Origin: CAZFZT01 sp964523675
Lineage (GTDB): Bacteria > Planctomycetota > Phycisphaerae > Phycisphaerales > SM1A02
NCBI GenBank assembly: GCA_964523675.1
Contig: CAZFZT010000006.1
Coordinates: forward strand, 17,815 to 81,814
Length of the DNA stretch: 64,000 nt
Direction of reading: 5' to 3'
Shown: positions 35,372-43,998 of the stretch, one piece after another
Layout: every line of letters begins with the position of its first letter
How positions within the stretch are numbered: the stretch's first letter is position 1
Position numbers and translations under genes: made by a program
The notes under the pieces: generated by a model
Seen by the model: only the letters and a program-made list of their open reading frames with translations
Databases searched by the model: none
What the model was told of the DNA's origin: nothing

Positions 35372-35848
35372 CTAGCGAACGGATGCACTTGCGTCCGTCT
35401 CCTCGAGAAGCGTGAGGATGTCATCGACACTCGACGCTTGACGCAGAAACCTCCTGAATGTTTCTTGACTCAAGTTGCCGAAGATCGCCTCCATCGCGTC
35501 AAGGTGATCCTCCGGCCGGTCTTCCGGAGAAAGCAAAAGGAAGATCGAGTACACCGGCTGCTTGTCCAGCGCGTTGAACTCCACGCCGCTGGGGCTGACT
35601 GCGACGGAGACAGCCATTTCTGTGATGGCGGCATGCTTGACGTGCGGCACGGCGACGCCATGCCCGAACCCTGTAGAGCCGCGCTTCTCGCGCTTGATGA
35701 TGGCCTTGATGAACTCGTCGCGCAACTCCTGGCTCAGCGCACCGGCTGCAACCATTGCGTCGATCATCTCCGCAATCGCATCGTCGCGCTGTATCGCCTT
35801 GAGTTTCGGCAGTATCGCGTCCTTGACGACTATGTCCATCAGTTTCAT
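35372..35848 (-). CDS. PTS EIIA protein of the fructose/nitrogen type (PtsN-like)
   Basis: 158 residues, a single EIIA-2 domain. The phosphorylatable histidine is in GFGHGVAVPHVKH (about residue 70), matching the G-x-A-x-P-H pattern of the family. No EIIB or EIIC is nearby, so a regulatory phosphoacceptor role of the PtsN kind is more likely than sugar uptake. It follows hpf (79 bases), the order often seen for hpf-ptsN in bacteria. A perfect 11-base inverted repeat lies between the two. Confidence 0.85.
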   Translation of the reverse strand: MKLMDIVVKDAILPKLKAIQRDDAIAEMIDAMVAAGALSQELRDEFIKAIIKREKRGSTGFGHGVAVPHVKHAAITEMAVSVAVSPSGVEFNALDKQPVYSIFLLLSPEDRPEDHLDAMEAIFGNLSQETFRRFLRQASSVDDILTLLEETDASASVR

Positions 35849-35876
35849 GTCAGTGTCCCATTATACACGTGATTGG

Positions 35877-35913
35877 CCGCTTGCGGCTTCGCCAGTTGTG
35901 AGGCCGCAAGCGG
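35877..35913 (-). other. Perfect 11-base inverted repeat between hpf and the ptsN-like gene
   Basis: CCGCTTGCGGC (35877-35887) and its exact reverse complement GCCGCAAGCGG (35903-35913) flank a 15-base loop. There is no T-run on either strand, so it is not a standard terminator. It could be an RNA-processing or stability hairpin that separates the expression of the two genes. Confidence 0.75.
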
Positions 35914-35927
35914 CGACGGTCACCGTG

Positions 35928-36257
35928 TCAGATTTCGACTTCCTTACCGCCGGTCGGCGTATGGTGCTTGTTGTCGCGCAGTTTACTCTTGTGATCGCGC
36001 AGCTGGCGAACCGCGCGATCAATCCCCAGATCGATGCATGCATACAGATCCTCATGGTTCGCCTTCGAAATGAACGGATCGTGCCGCTCCACATCCGCAA
36101 TGATCTCAAGTGTGTAATCCGTCTTTTCCTTATCCACGACAACCTCGACCTGCTGAATCCGGTCGAAGAATCGCAGCAGGCGATCAACCTTCTTCGTGAT
36201 GTAGGATTCGATCGCGGGGGTCAGTTCCATGTGCTTGCTGCTGATCTGGATCTGCAT
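35928..36257 (-). CDS. hpf: Ribosome hibernation-promoting factor (short HPF/YfiA type)
   Basis: 109 residues. It binds the decoding region of idle 30S subunits and promotes dormant ribosomes. It has the N-terminal strand QIQISSKHMELTPAIESYITKKVDRLLRFFDRI (landmarks SKHMELTPAIE and KVDRLLRFFD), then VEVVVDKEK and the central ANHEDLYACIDLGIDRAVRQL helix. The C-terminal long-HPF dimerisation domain is absent, so this is the short form. Start ATG at 36257 with a GGAG-like site. It is clustered with the EIIA gene and the DUF502 gene on the same strand. Confidence 0.93.
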   Translation of the reverse strand: MQIQISSKHMELTPAIESYITKKVDRLLRFFDRIQQVEVVVDKEKTDYTLEIIADVERHDPFISKANHEDLYACIDLGIDRAVRQLRDHKSKLRDNKHHTPTGGKEVEI

Positions 36258-36293
36258 GATGGTCTCCTGTCATTGGAGGTGACAAAAAGGGAA

Positions 36294-37445
36294 TCAATCT
36301 CCCGTACGGTGGGCCTCGCCAGCCGGCTTGGCCCTGATCTGTCTCGTTCCGCGCTGTGAGCGCGATTCTTCTCGCATCGGTTCCTCCTGCGGGGATGACG
36401 CTGGCTCTTGAGATGCACCTGCGGGCCCGTGCTGGCTGCCCGGCGCTGCGCCGCCTGCCGTAGCAAGCGGCACATTCGCAGAGGCGAAGCCGCATGCTTT
36501 CGCCTCGTCAAGTACCTGATGATCGGGTACCAGCACGCCGCCGCTGACCGCGAACCGAATGGCCTCCTCGACGGAGATCGGTACCTCGATCACATCCTTG
36601 AGCGGCACAGTAATGGTGTAGCCAGTGAATGGCGTTGGCGAACTGGGAATGAAGATCGTTACGGATGCGTCGCCTGCGTAGCTGGCAATCGAACGCAGCG
36701 GAGGCCCGGTCATGAATCCGATCGACCAGATGCCCTTGCGCGGATACTCGGTCGCCACAACCCGGCTGAATCTGATCTGCTTCTCATCGCTGAAGAGAAA
36801 GTCCACGATCTGCTTCACGTATGGATACACCTGCTTGAAGACGGGCAGCGAGGTGATCACATCCTCCAATCGCCGGTAGATCTGCCTGCCAAAGTAACCG
36901 CCGAGCACCCGGCCGGCGATATACACGCCGATGATCGCAATGATCAGACCGATGAGGTTCATGTACCAGCGCGACGTCCACCATTCATCGATCGCGCGCT
37001 GGCGCAGCTCCGTTCGGACCGACTCTGAGCTTATTCGGCGTTGACTCGCTGGAGTGGCTTCGATGGCGGCGGCGATCGCAGCGTTGATTTCCGCGTCGGA
37101 GGGTTCGCCGCTCAGTTCGGGATTCTCACGGCGAGCTCGTCGAAGCTCGCGTCTCACATCTTCGCGATTCGCGATACCGCGCGACACCGCGCGCTCGGCA
37201 ATCTCTGTTTCAAACTGCGGCCGGCTTGGATTGAACGCCTCAGCCAGCGGCTCGAAGTACCGCGCCGTGTTGTTCATCGCGATCCGAACGCCGCGATTGA
37301 TCGGCTCAGCAATGCGATTGTCGACGAACTGATAGGCGGCAAAGACAATCCAAAGCGTCAGCACCGTGGGCAACAGCACCACCAAGCCGCGCAGGAAAAA
37401 CCGCCTGAAGTCCGATGAGAAAGTGCGGGCGGACGGGTCGCTCAT
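36294..37445 (-). CDS. DUF502 family membrane protein
   Basis: 383 residues. Two membrane segments are present: FFLRGLVVLLPTVLTLWIV (about 17-36) and LIGLIIAIIGVYIAGRVLGGYFG (about 160-182). Between them is a charged insertion of about 110 residues. The conserved DUF502 core follows (about 185-300): PVFKQVYPYVKQIVDFL, RVVATEYPRKGIWSIGFMTG and IFIPSSPTPFTGYTI. Known members are inner-membrane proteins without a firm function. The C-terminal 60 residues are disordered and rich in Pro/Glu/Arg. Confidence 0.85.
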   Translation of the reverse strand: MSDPSARTFSSDFRRFFLRGLVVLLPTVLTLWIVFAAYQFVDNRIAEPINRGVRIAMNNTARYFEPLAEAFNPSRPQFETEIAERAVSRGIANREDVRRELRRARRENPELSGEPSDAEINAAIAAAIEATPASQRRISSESVRTELRQRAIDEWWTSRWYMNLIGLIIAIIGVYIAGRVLGGYFGRQIYRRLEDVITSLPVFKQVYPYVKQIVDFLFSDEKQIRFSRVVATEYPRKGIWSIGFMTGPPLRSIASYAGDASVTIFIPSSPTPFTGYTITVPLKDVIEVPISVEEAIRFAVSGGVLVPDHQVLDEAKACGFASANVPLATAGGAAPGSQHGPAGASQEPASSPQEEPMREESRSQRGTRQIRAKPAGEAHRTGD

Positions 37446-37537
37446 GGATGACTCGTGGGCGCCTACTCTAGCCGCGCCTTGGGCCGCTCTAGTATAGGTG
37501 CCCTAGAGCAGTTCTTCAATGTGGTGCAGCAGCGACA

Positions 37538-39019
37538 TCAACCGCTGGCAAGCCATACAGCCAAGCCCACCATGTTGGCGAGGACGCTTACGATCATGAT
37601 GATGAGCACCGTCATGAAGAGCGGATTGCTCGTCACCGGCTCTGCGCGATGGGTTGTGACCACCCGCGTGCCCACTGCCGGTACCGGGTGCGGCTGGGGC
37701 AGGTCCGGCAGACTGAAGCCACGATTGGCAAAATGCGGCGATTTGTTCTGCGCGATGAGCTCCAGATCTTCGAGAAGGTCGGCCGCGCTGCCGTAACGCT
37801 CCTTCTGGTTCTTCGCCATCATCATCTCGATGACCTGCGCGCAGCCGGCGGAGAGTTTCGGATTGACGTGATCGGGCGGCACCAGGTCGTTTTTGAGATG
37901 CTTATGCATCACCGCCGACGGGTTCTTCCCTTCAAACGGCACGCGCCCTGTGACCATGTGATAGAACGTCGCGCCCAGGCCGTAAATGTCCGCCGCGGGA
38001 CCGATCTTCATCTCACCGCGAATCTGCTCAGGGCTGATGTAGTAAGGCGTTCCATACGCGCGGCCGGCTTCCGCTTTCGCCGCCTCCATGTCGGTCATTG
38101 CCCGCGCGAGGCCAAGATCGGCAAGCTTGACGACGCCGTCCTTGGTAATCATGATGTTCTTGGGCTTGATATCGCGGTGAATGAAGCCCTTTTCGTGCGC
38201 ATGCTGGAGCGCTTTGGCGGTCTGCTTGATGATGCGAATCGCCTGCGATTCATCGACACGCTTGTGCTTTGCGACAAGGTCGAAAACCGTCTGGCCGTCC
38301 ACATACTCCATCACGAAATAGTGATGCTCACCCGCCTGACCGACATCGTACGCGCCGACGATGTTGGGATGATTCAGCTGCGCAGCCGCCTTGCCTTCCT
38401 TATAGAAACGCTCGATGAACTTGACATTGTCCGAGAACTTCTTTGGAAGAACCTTGATCGCCACCAGACGATCGAGCGAGAGCTGCTTCGCCAGGAAGAC
38501 GGTTGCCATTGCGCCAGCGCCGAGGCGGCGAATAATCTTGTAACCCGGGATGCGCTGACTGGATTTGCGAGCTTCGAATTCGGCCCGGATGCGCTCAAGC
38601 TGTCGGCGCGTGATGAACTCATTTTCCAGCAGCAGATCTGAGAGCGTGCGCGAGGTGTCCTCATCGCCGGTGGAGGAGTCTGAACTCTTCTTCAGCAGAG
38701 AATTGCACAGTTCGATCTCGTCCGGCGTCACCAGGCCGGTCTCAACCACAATCTTCCCAAGCAGCGTGTCGAAGCCGCCGGTGGAGGTGGCGGCGGGGCC
38801 CGACTCGCCGGCTTCCTCCCGTGCCTTTTGCTGCTCCCGCCGCCGCTGCTCGCGCTCTTCCCGACGCTTTTCGCGTTCCCCTTCAACTGCCAGGTGCGCA
38901 GTCGATCCCTCATTCTCCTCCGCGAGAATGAGTTCGTCGCCGTCTGCGTCTCGATCAGATGATGCTGGTCTTGGCGTCTGAGCCACGGTGACTTCCAACT
39001 CGATGCGGCCGATCTCCAC
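37538..39019 (-). CDS. Membrane-anchored Ser/Thr protein kinase with N-terminal MshEN-like segment
   Basis: 493 residues. The Hanks-type kinase domain spans about 160-425: glycine loop LGAGAMATVF, catalytic Lys in VAIKVLP, HRDIKPKN catalytic loop, and DLG in place of DFG (KLADLGLA), followed by GTPYYISPEQ. The DLG form is common in bacterial kinases. The N-terminal 80 residues are highly charged (REEREQRRREQQKAREE). Residues about 88-155 (LLGKIVVETGLVTPDEIEL and LLLENEFITRRQLERI) resemble the tandem MshEN/GspE N-terminal modules. One C-terminal membrane segment (about 466-488) anchors it. Its substrate is unknown. Confidence 0.88.
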   Translation of the reverse strand: MEIGRIELEVTVAQTPRPASSDRDADGDELILAEENEGSTAHLAVEGEREKRREEREQRRREQQKAREEAGESGPAATSTGGFDTLLGKIVVETGLVTPDEIELCNSLLKKSSDSSTGDEDTSRTLSDLLLENEFITRRQLERIRAEFEARKSSQRIPGYKIIRRLGAGAMATVFLAKQLSLDRLVAIKVLPKKFSDNVKFIERFYKEGKAAAQLNHPNIVGAYDVGQAGEHHYFVMEYVDGQTVFDLVAKHKRVDESQAIRIIKQTAKALQHAHEKGFIHRDIKPKNIMITKDGVVKLADLGLARAMTDMEAAKAEAGRAYGTPYYISPEQIRGEMKIGPAADIYGLGATFYHMVTGRVPFEGKNPSAVMHKHLKNDLVPPDHVNPKLSAGCAQVIEMMMAKNQKERYGSAADLLEDLELIAQNKSPHFANRGFSLPDLPQPHPVPAVGTRVVTTHRAEPVTSNPLFMTVLIIMIVSVLANMVGLAVWLASG

Positions 39020-39130
39020 GGCTCTTGCAACAATGTAAACTTCGCACTATGACGGCAGGGGACATGCCTTGTCAACTCCCCGCCGCTCACTTCTACGCGG
39101 AACTGACCCTCGCAGTCGTAGGAAAATCGG

Positions 39131-40978
39131 GTGATCAGCAAGGCGAATGAAGGTTTTCAGTCGGTGCCGGCGGCCGCGGAGGTGAATTGGGGCGGCCGGC
39201 TCATATCATGCAATGCTGTGCCGCAGCCCGCCTCCAGTCCTCAGCCGCATCGCATTCTCATGATTCGCCCCAGCGCGCTCGGCGATGTGTGCCGATCTGT
39301 GCCGGTACTGGCGAGTCTGCGCCGCGCGTTCTCGGACGCTGAGATCGATTGGGTCGTTCAAAGCGAGTACAGCGAGGTCATCGAATCGCACCCCGATCTG
39401 ACGACACCAGTCGCGTTCCCGCGCAAGGAACTGGAGCTGGCCCTGCGAAAGCCGGCAATTGCACGAGACGCCGTCGGCTGGCTGAAGAAACTGCGCCAGC
39501 GCAAGTACGATCTCGTGTTCGATCTACAAGGGCTCGGCCGGAGCGGATTGATGACAAAGGCCACGCGCGCACCTAGGCGGATCGGCTTTCGTGATGCTCG
39601 GGAGTTTTCCTGGCTCGGCTACAACGTGCGGCATGCGCCGCCGCCGCCGCATACGCACACTGTCGATCGCATGCTCGCGCTGCTTGAAGCCGAAGGCATC
39701 GAGCCAGTGAGAGACATGCGACTCTACGTCAGTGAATGCGATCGAGACTGGTGGAGCGAACGCAAACCCCCGCACTATGCCGTCCTCGCGCCGACTTCGA
39801 GGTGGCTCAGCAAGCGCTGGCCGATCGAACGCTGGCGCGACTTGATCGAGCCGTTGCTCGTGCGCGGATTTGAGTCGATCGTCATCATTGGTGCGCCGGG
39901 TGAAGAGAATCAGGTTGAGCCGCTCTGCACACTAGAGGCACCGTTCCTGATGAACCTGACCGGCCGGTGTACGATCGGCCAGATGATGGCTGTCATCGAA
40001 GGGGCCGGGCTTCTTATCGCCAACGATTCAGCGCCACTACACATGGCGGTGGGCCTGGAACGGCCGTGCCTGGGGCTCTTTGGTCCGACGGACCCAGCCA
40101 TCGTCGGACCGTATCGAAAGCCGCATGCCGCACTTCGCATCTTCAGGCCCAAGCCCGGTGAAATCATCAACTATCGCGATGCCAAACTGGAAGACCGCCT
40201 CATGCGCGTCATCAGCGCGGCTGCTGTCATCCAGCGAATTGACCACCTCCTCGCGCTTGAAGCACGAGCAACGGCCGCCAAACAAACTCGGCCACCTGGC
40301 AGCAACGTGATACCCCGGACTGAGCCGGAGCCCGTCGCGCTTTATCTCGCTTCGACCTCCCTGCGGCGACGACAACTGCTTGAAGATGCAGGGCTTCACG
40401 CCAAGGTCATCGCGCCCGACATCGACGACGGCCGGCTGACGCCAGGAGTCGCAGAGCCGCGCGATCGGGTGCTCGGCCTTGCCTATCTCAAAGCGCGTCG
40501 AGTGGCCGATCAGCTTCAATCCTTCGGCACCAGGAGGGGCATCGTGCTCGCCGCCGACACCTTGTGTGTTCATAATGGAGAGGCGCTCGGACAGCCGCGC
40601 AATGAGGAAGATGCTCGGCGAATGCTCACCGCCATGCGCTGCCGGACCCACCACACGATGACCGGCGTCTGCCTGATCGACCTCAAAGACAACCGCCGCG
40701 TCCTCCTGCACGATGAAGCAGCCGTCCGCATGGGGGAGATCAGTGATCGGCAGCTCGATGAGTATCTTCAAAGCGGGGAGTGGCGCGGCAAGGCAGGCGG
40801 GTACAACCTCAGCGAACGCATCGCGGCCGGATGGCAGATCGAATGTGATGGTGATCCAGCCACGGTGATGGGTCTTCCATTGCGTCGGCTTCGCCCGATT
40901 CTCGATCGACTGCTCGGGAGGTCACACGTTCGGCAGCCGTGTGAGGCCGCACAGCAGTCGGAGCGCGCTTTTTCATGA
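39131..40978 (+). CDS. GT9 heptosyltransferase-like protein fused to a Maf nucleotide pyrophosphatase domain
   Basis: 615 residues in one frame. Residues about 42-375 form a GT9 glycosyltransferase: ILMIRPSALGDVCRS, YDLVFDLQGLGRSGL, and the donor-site region GAGLLIANDSAPLHMAVGLERPCLGLFGPT. Residues about 402-598 form a Maf domain: LASTSLRRRQLLEDAG, LAADTLCVHNGEALGQPRNEEDA, RTHHTMTGVCLI and KAGGYNLSERIA. Maf proteins hydrolyse non-canonical nucleotides. The GTG start at 39131 adds 43 residues before the ATG at 39260 (MIRPSALG); either is possible. It overlaps the next gene by 4 bases and heads an envelope operon with lpxK and hldE. Confidence 0.88.
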   Translation: MISKANEGFQSVPAAAEVNWGGRLISCNAVPQPASSPQPHRILMIRPSALGDVCRSVPVLASLRRAFSDAEIDWVVQSEYSEVIESHPDLTTPVAFPRKELELALRKPAIARDAVGWLKKLRQRKYDLVFDLQGLGRSGLMTKATRAPRRIGFRDAREFSWLGYNVRHAPPPPHTHTVDRMLALLEAEGIEPVRDMRLYVSECDRDWWSERKPPHYAVLAPTSRWLSKRWPIERWRDLIEPLLVRGFESIVIIGAPGEENQVEPLCTLEAPFLMNLTGRCTIGQMMAVIEGAGLLIANDSAPLHMAVGLERPCLGLFGPTDPAIVGPYRKPHAALRIFRPKPGEIINYRDAKLEDRLMRVISAAAVIQRIDHLLALEARATAAKQTRPPGSNVIPRTEPEPVALYLASTSLRRRQLLEDAGLHAKVIAPDIDDGRLTPGVAEPRDRVLGLAYLKARRVADQLQSFGTRRGIVLAADTLCVHNGEALGQPRNEEDARRMLTAMRCRTHHTMTGVCLIDLKDNRRVLLHDEAAVRMGEISDRQLDEYLQSGEWRGKAGGYNLSERIAAGWQIECDGDPATVMGLPLRRLRPILDRLLGRSHVRQPCEAAQQSERAFS

Positions 40979-41379
40979 TGGTGGCGGTTCTCGTCCATCC
41001 AGTGATCTCCGTCAGCGTCGGCGTGATCGCGCTGGTTCTGGTGTGGTGGTATTGGCTTGTGATTGGCGATGAACGAGTGCCGCTGAGCAGAAGGCGCCTC
41101 CGTCGCACCACCACCATGGTGATTCTCGTGGCCATTCCGCTCATGGTTGCTGGGCTGAGCTTCATCAACCGGCATACCCAGCCGCGTTCATTCGTGTTGG
41201 CGTGGACGCTTGTTCTGCTGCTCATGTTTCTCATCATTCTCGGCGCAGCCCTCGATGCGCTCAATTCGCTTCGGCTTCGCTCGCGCGAACTCGACCGTGA
41301 GGTTGCCGACGCTGCGAAACAGCTCAAGAAGGCCCTTGACAACAAGCGCCGTGACGACGATGAGGAGCGCCGACAATGA
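40975..41379 (+). CDS. Small membrane protein with two predicted helices
   Basis: 134 residues. Three hydrophobic segments are visible (about 8-28, 48-62 and 74-93), with a basic loop (RRRLRRTT) between the first two. The C-terminus is a charged helix (RELDREVADAAKQLKKALDNK) with a strongly acidic and basic tail. I do not recognise a family. It overlaps the upstream GT9-Maf gene and the downstream lpxK gene by 4 bases each, so it is translationally coupled in an envelope operon and is likely envelope related. Confidence 0.72.
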   Translation: MMVAVLVHPVISVSVGVIALVLVWWYWLVIGDERVPLSRRRLRRTTTMVILVAIPLMVAGLSFINRHTQPRSFVLAWTLVLLLMFLIILGAALDALNSLRLRSRELDREVADAAKQLKKALDNKRRDDDEERRQ

Positions 41380-42491
41380 ACGGACCGCTGCCCAGCGCGC
41401 TCGCGCCGCTTACGATCCCGGCTTCGTGGATCTATGAGCGCCTCATCAACGCACGTAATCGTCGCTATGACCGCGGCATCGGTGTTGATCGTTTGCCTGT
41501 GCCTGTCATTTCAGTGGGCAATATCACCACGGGCGGGACGGGCAAGACGCCGATGGTCATGTGGATCGTGATGCATCTCCAATCGCATGGTCGCAAGCCG
41601 GCCATCGCCATGCGCGGCTACGGGGCGACTGCCGATCAACCGTCTGATGAGTCGCTTGAATACGCTGAGGCGCTGCCTGATGTGCCGCTCATCGTGAACC
41701 CGGATCGCATGGCTGCATCGCGCGAGCATCTCAAAGCGAATCCGCAAACCGATTGCATCATTCTCGATGACGGCTTTCAACATCGCCGCCTCCATCGCGA
41801 CCTTGATCTGGTGCTCATCGACGCATCGATCAACACGTTCGAGCAGCGCATGATCCCGGCCGGTCACCTGCGAGAGCCGCTCCACAATCTCTCAAGGGCC
41901 GATGCTGTAGTCGTTACGCGCTCATCGGAAGCTCGCGCGGCATTGACGGCGGAAATCGAGCGGTATCACGGTCGGCCGCCAACCGCATGGGCACAACACG
42001 CATGGAGCGCGCTGCGCATCATCAATCCTGAGGGCGGCGTGACGAACATCCCTGAATCGAGCCGCGCTGCTGATCCATATCTGACGGAATCACCTGACTG
42101 GTTCCGTGGCAGGAACGTCGTTACGCTCCTGGGCGTGGGAAATCCGCCATCGATTATCGAACAACTTGAAGCGGCCGGCTGCAAGATCACTGCGAATATC
42201 CCGGCAGGGGACCACGAGCGCTTCAGCCGGGCCAAACTCGAAGTGGCTCGTGGCCTCTGCGACGGCGTGCCGAATGGGGCGCTTGTCATGACGCAAAAGG
42301 ATTGGGTCAGATGCCGCAACCTGATAGACTTGCGCAACTGGACCGTGCCGATCATTCTCCCGCAAGTCGCCATTGCAATCACCTCCGGCCGCGAAGATCT
42401 TGAACAATTGATCCAGAAGCCGTTTTCGGCTTCGCACGCCGAACGCCACGCAGCACCGAATGTCTCTTCTCACCCGCCTCAACTCTTATAA
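41376..42491 (+). CDS. lpxK: Tetraacyldisaccharide 4'-kinase
   Basis: 371 residues. It phosphorylates the 4' position of the lipid A disaccharide at the inner membrane. The P-loop is VGNITTGGTGKTPMV (about 46-60). Other family features are ILDDGFQHRRLHRDLDLVLID and LREPLHNLSRADAVVVTR. The C-terminus continues with VMTQKDWVRCRN. It overlaps the preceding membrane-protein gene by 4 bases and hldE by 32 bases. Its presence indicates that this planctomycete makes lipid A or a close relative. Confidence 0.94.
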   Translation: MNGPLPSALAPLTIPASWIYERLINARNRRYDRGIGVDRLPVPVISVGNITTGGTGKTPMVMWIVMHLQSHGRKPAIAMRGYGATADQPSDESLEYAEALPDVPLIVNPDRMAASREHLKANPQTDCIILDDGFQHRRLHRDLDLVLIDASINTFEQRMIPAGHLREPLHNLSRADAVVVTRSSEARAALTAEIERYHGRPPTAWAQHAWSALRIINPEGGVTNIPESSRAADPYLTESPDWFRGRNVVTLLGVGNPPSIIEQLEAAGCKITANIPAGDHERFSRAKLEVARGLCDGVPNGALVMTQKDWVRCRNLIDLRNWTVPIILPQVAIAITSGREDLEQLIQKPFSASHAERHAAPNVSSHPPQLL

Positions 42492-43968
42492 GCCATTTAC
42501 CGCGATCGTCGTGGGTGATTTCATGCTCGATTCGCTCATCTACGGCGCAGCTGAGCGTTTGTCTCCTGATGCGCCGGTTCCAGTGCTTCAGGCGACCAAG
42601 CACGAAGATCGGCCGGGCGGCGCAGCGAATGTCGCCTTGTGCTTGCGAGCGCTCAAGGCGGACGTGTCATGCTTCGGTGTGGTGGGCGACGATCGCGAGG
42701 GCAGAATACTTCGCGATGAACTCGCGCGCGGCGGATGTCACGTGGATGGACTTGTGACCGCTGGCGATCGGCCAACCACGATCAAGCGCTCTCTCATTGG
42801 GCTCGCGCAACACCGCCATCCGCAGAAGATGTTTCGCGTCGATCTTGAATCACCCGAGCCGCTCGACGATGCGCAGACAAACGAGCTGTTCGCGCGTATC
42901 GAACAGGCGCTGCCCGCAACCGATGTCGTCTGCCTTGAGGATTACAACAAGGGCGTCTGCTCTGTGGCACTCTGCCAGCGTCTCATCGAAATGTGCCGGC
43001 ACGCGAACAAGCCGCTACTGGTCGATCCAGCTGCGATCGACAGTTACGCCAAGTACCGGGGCGCAACCGTCATTACCCCAAACCGCTCCGAAGCGGAGCG
43101 CGCAACCGGGCTCCCCACGCCGCTCGACGCCTCACAAGTTCACAACGCCGGGTTGGCGACGAAGTTGCTCACTGATCTTGACCTCGACGCAGTCGTGCTG
43201 ACGCTCGACAAGCATGGCGCGCTGCTCGAGACACGCGGCGGCGATCCGATCCTGATCCCGACGGTGGCCCGAAGTGTGTATGACGTGACCGGAGCCGGCG
43301 ACATGGTGCTGGCATCGCTCGCCGGAGCAATTGCCAACGGCTTCACCTGGCGCGAAGCCGTCCAATTCGCCAATGCCGCTGCCGGCCTTGAGGTGGAAGT
43401 CTTCGGCGTGCAGCCAATTGCGCTCGCGGCAGTGCGCCAGGAGATTCTGCACCAACAACTCTCTTTGGGCGGCAAGGTTCGTGATCTCGATTCACTGCTC
43501 ATTGAAACGGCCGCACACCGCGAGGCCGGACGAACCATCATCTTCACCAACGGCTGCTTCGATGTGATCCACGCCGGCCACGTGGCCTATCTGCGCGAGG
43601 CCAAGAATCTTCATGAGAATGCTGTCCTGATTGTTGCGGTGAATGACGACGACGGTGTGCGACGTCTCAAGGGCAGCGGCCGGCCGATCTACAGTGAAGC
43701 CGAGCGGCTCGAAATCCTCTCGGAGTTGCAATGCGTGGATTATCTTGTCCCCTTTGGCGAGCCAACTGTACACGAGCTCCTGCGAGCCGTGCGACCGGAG
43801 ATGTACGTCAAGGGCGGCGACTACGCGCCCGAAGAGATCAATGAGTTCGACCTCGTGCGCGAGCTCGGCATCGACCTGCGCATTCTGGCAAACCGTCCTG
43901 GCCTGGCCAGCACCACAGTGATCGAAAAAATGCGCCATGCGGAGTCGGTCGCTGAACGCACCACGTAG
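42460..43968 (+). CDS. hldE: Bifunctional heptose-7-phosphate kinase / heptose-1-phosphate adenylyltransferase
   Basis: 502 residues. The N-terminal ribokinase-like domain (about 1-330) phosphorylates heptose 7-phosphate: VVGDFMLDSLIYG, RPGGAANVALCLRAL, VVLTLDKHGA and the catalytic YDVTGAGDMVLASL. The C-terminal nucleotidyltransferase domain (about 355-490) makes ADP-heptose and has the HIGH-type motif in TNGCFDVIHAGHVAYL. Together they feed the inner-core heptose of LPS. The ATG at 42460 gives a 32-base overlap with lpxK. The GT9 protein at the head of this operon is the natural user of ADP-heptose. The pair heptosyltransferase plus HldE indicates LPS core synthesis. Confidence 0.95.
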   Translation: MSLLTRLNSYKPFTAIVVGDFMLDSLIYGAAERLSPDAPVPVLQATKHEDRPGGAANVALCLRALKADVSCFGVVGDDREGRILRDELARGGCHVDGLVTAGDRPTTIKRSLIGLAQHRHPQKMFRVDLESPEPLDDAQTNELFARIEQALPATDVVCLEDYNKGVCSVALCQRLIEMCRHANKPLLVDPAAIDSYAKYRGATVITPNRSEAERATGLPTPLDASQVHNAGLATKLLTDLDLDAVVLTLDKHGALLETRGGDPILIPTVARSVYDVTGAGDMVLASLAGAIANGFTWREAVQFANAAAGLEVEVFGVQPIALAAVRQEILHQQLSLGGKVRDLDSLLIETAAHREAGRTIIFTNGCFDVIHAGHVAYLREAKNLHENAVLIVAVNDDDGVRRLKGSGRPIYSEAERLEILSELQCVDYLVPFGEPTVHELLRAVRPEMYVKGGDYAPEEINEFDLVRELGIDLRILANRPGLASTTVIEKMRHAESVAERTT

Positions 43969-43998
43969 CAAGGAGTTCACCGCCGCCGAACACGCGGT

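Noticed and set aside
42460..42491. lpxK/hldE overlap as an annotation error
   Set aside because: Both frames carry family residues close to the overlap, and the hldE start fits its first conserved strand, so the overlap is accepted.
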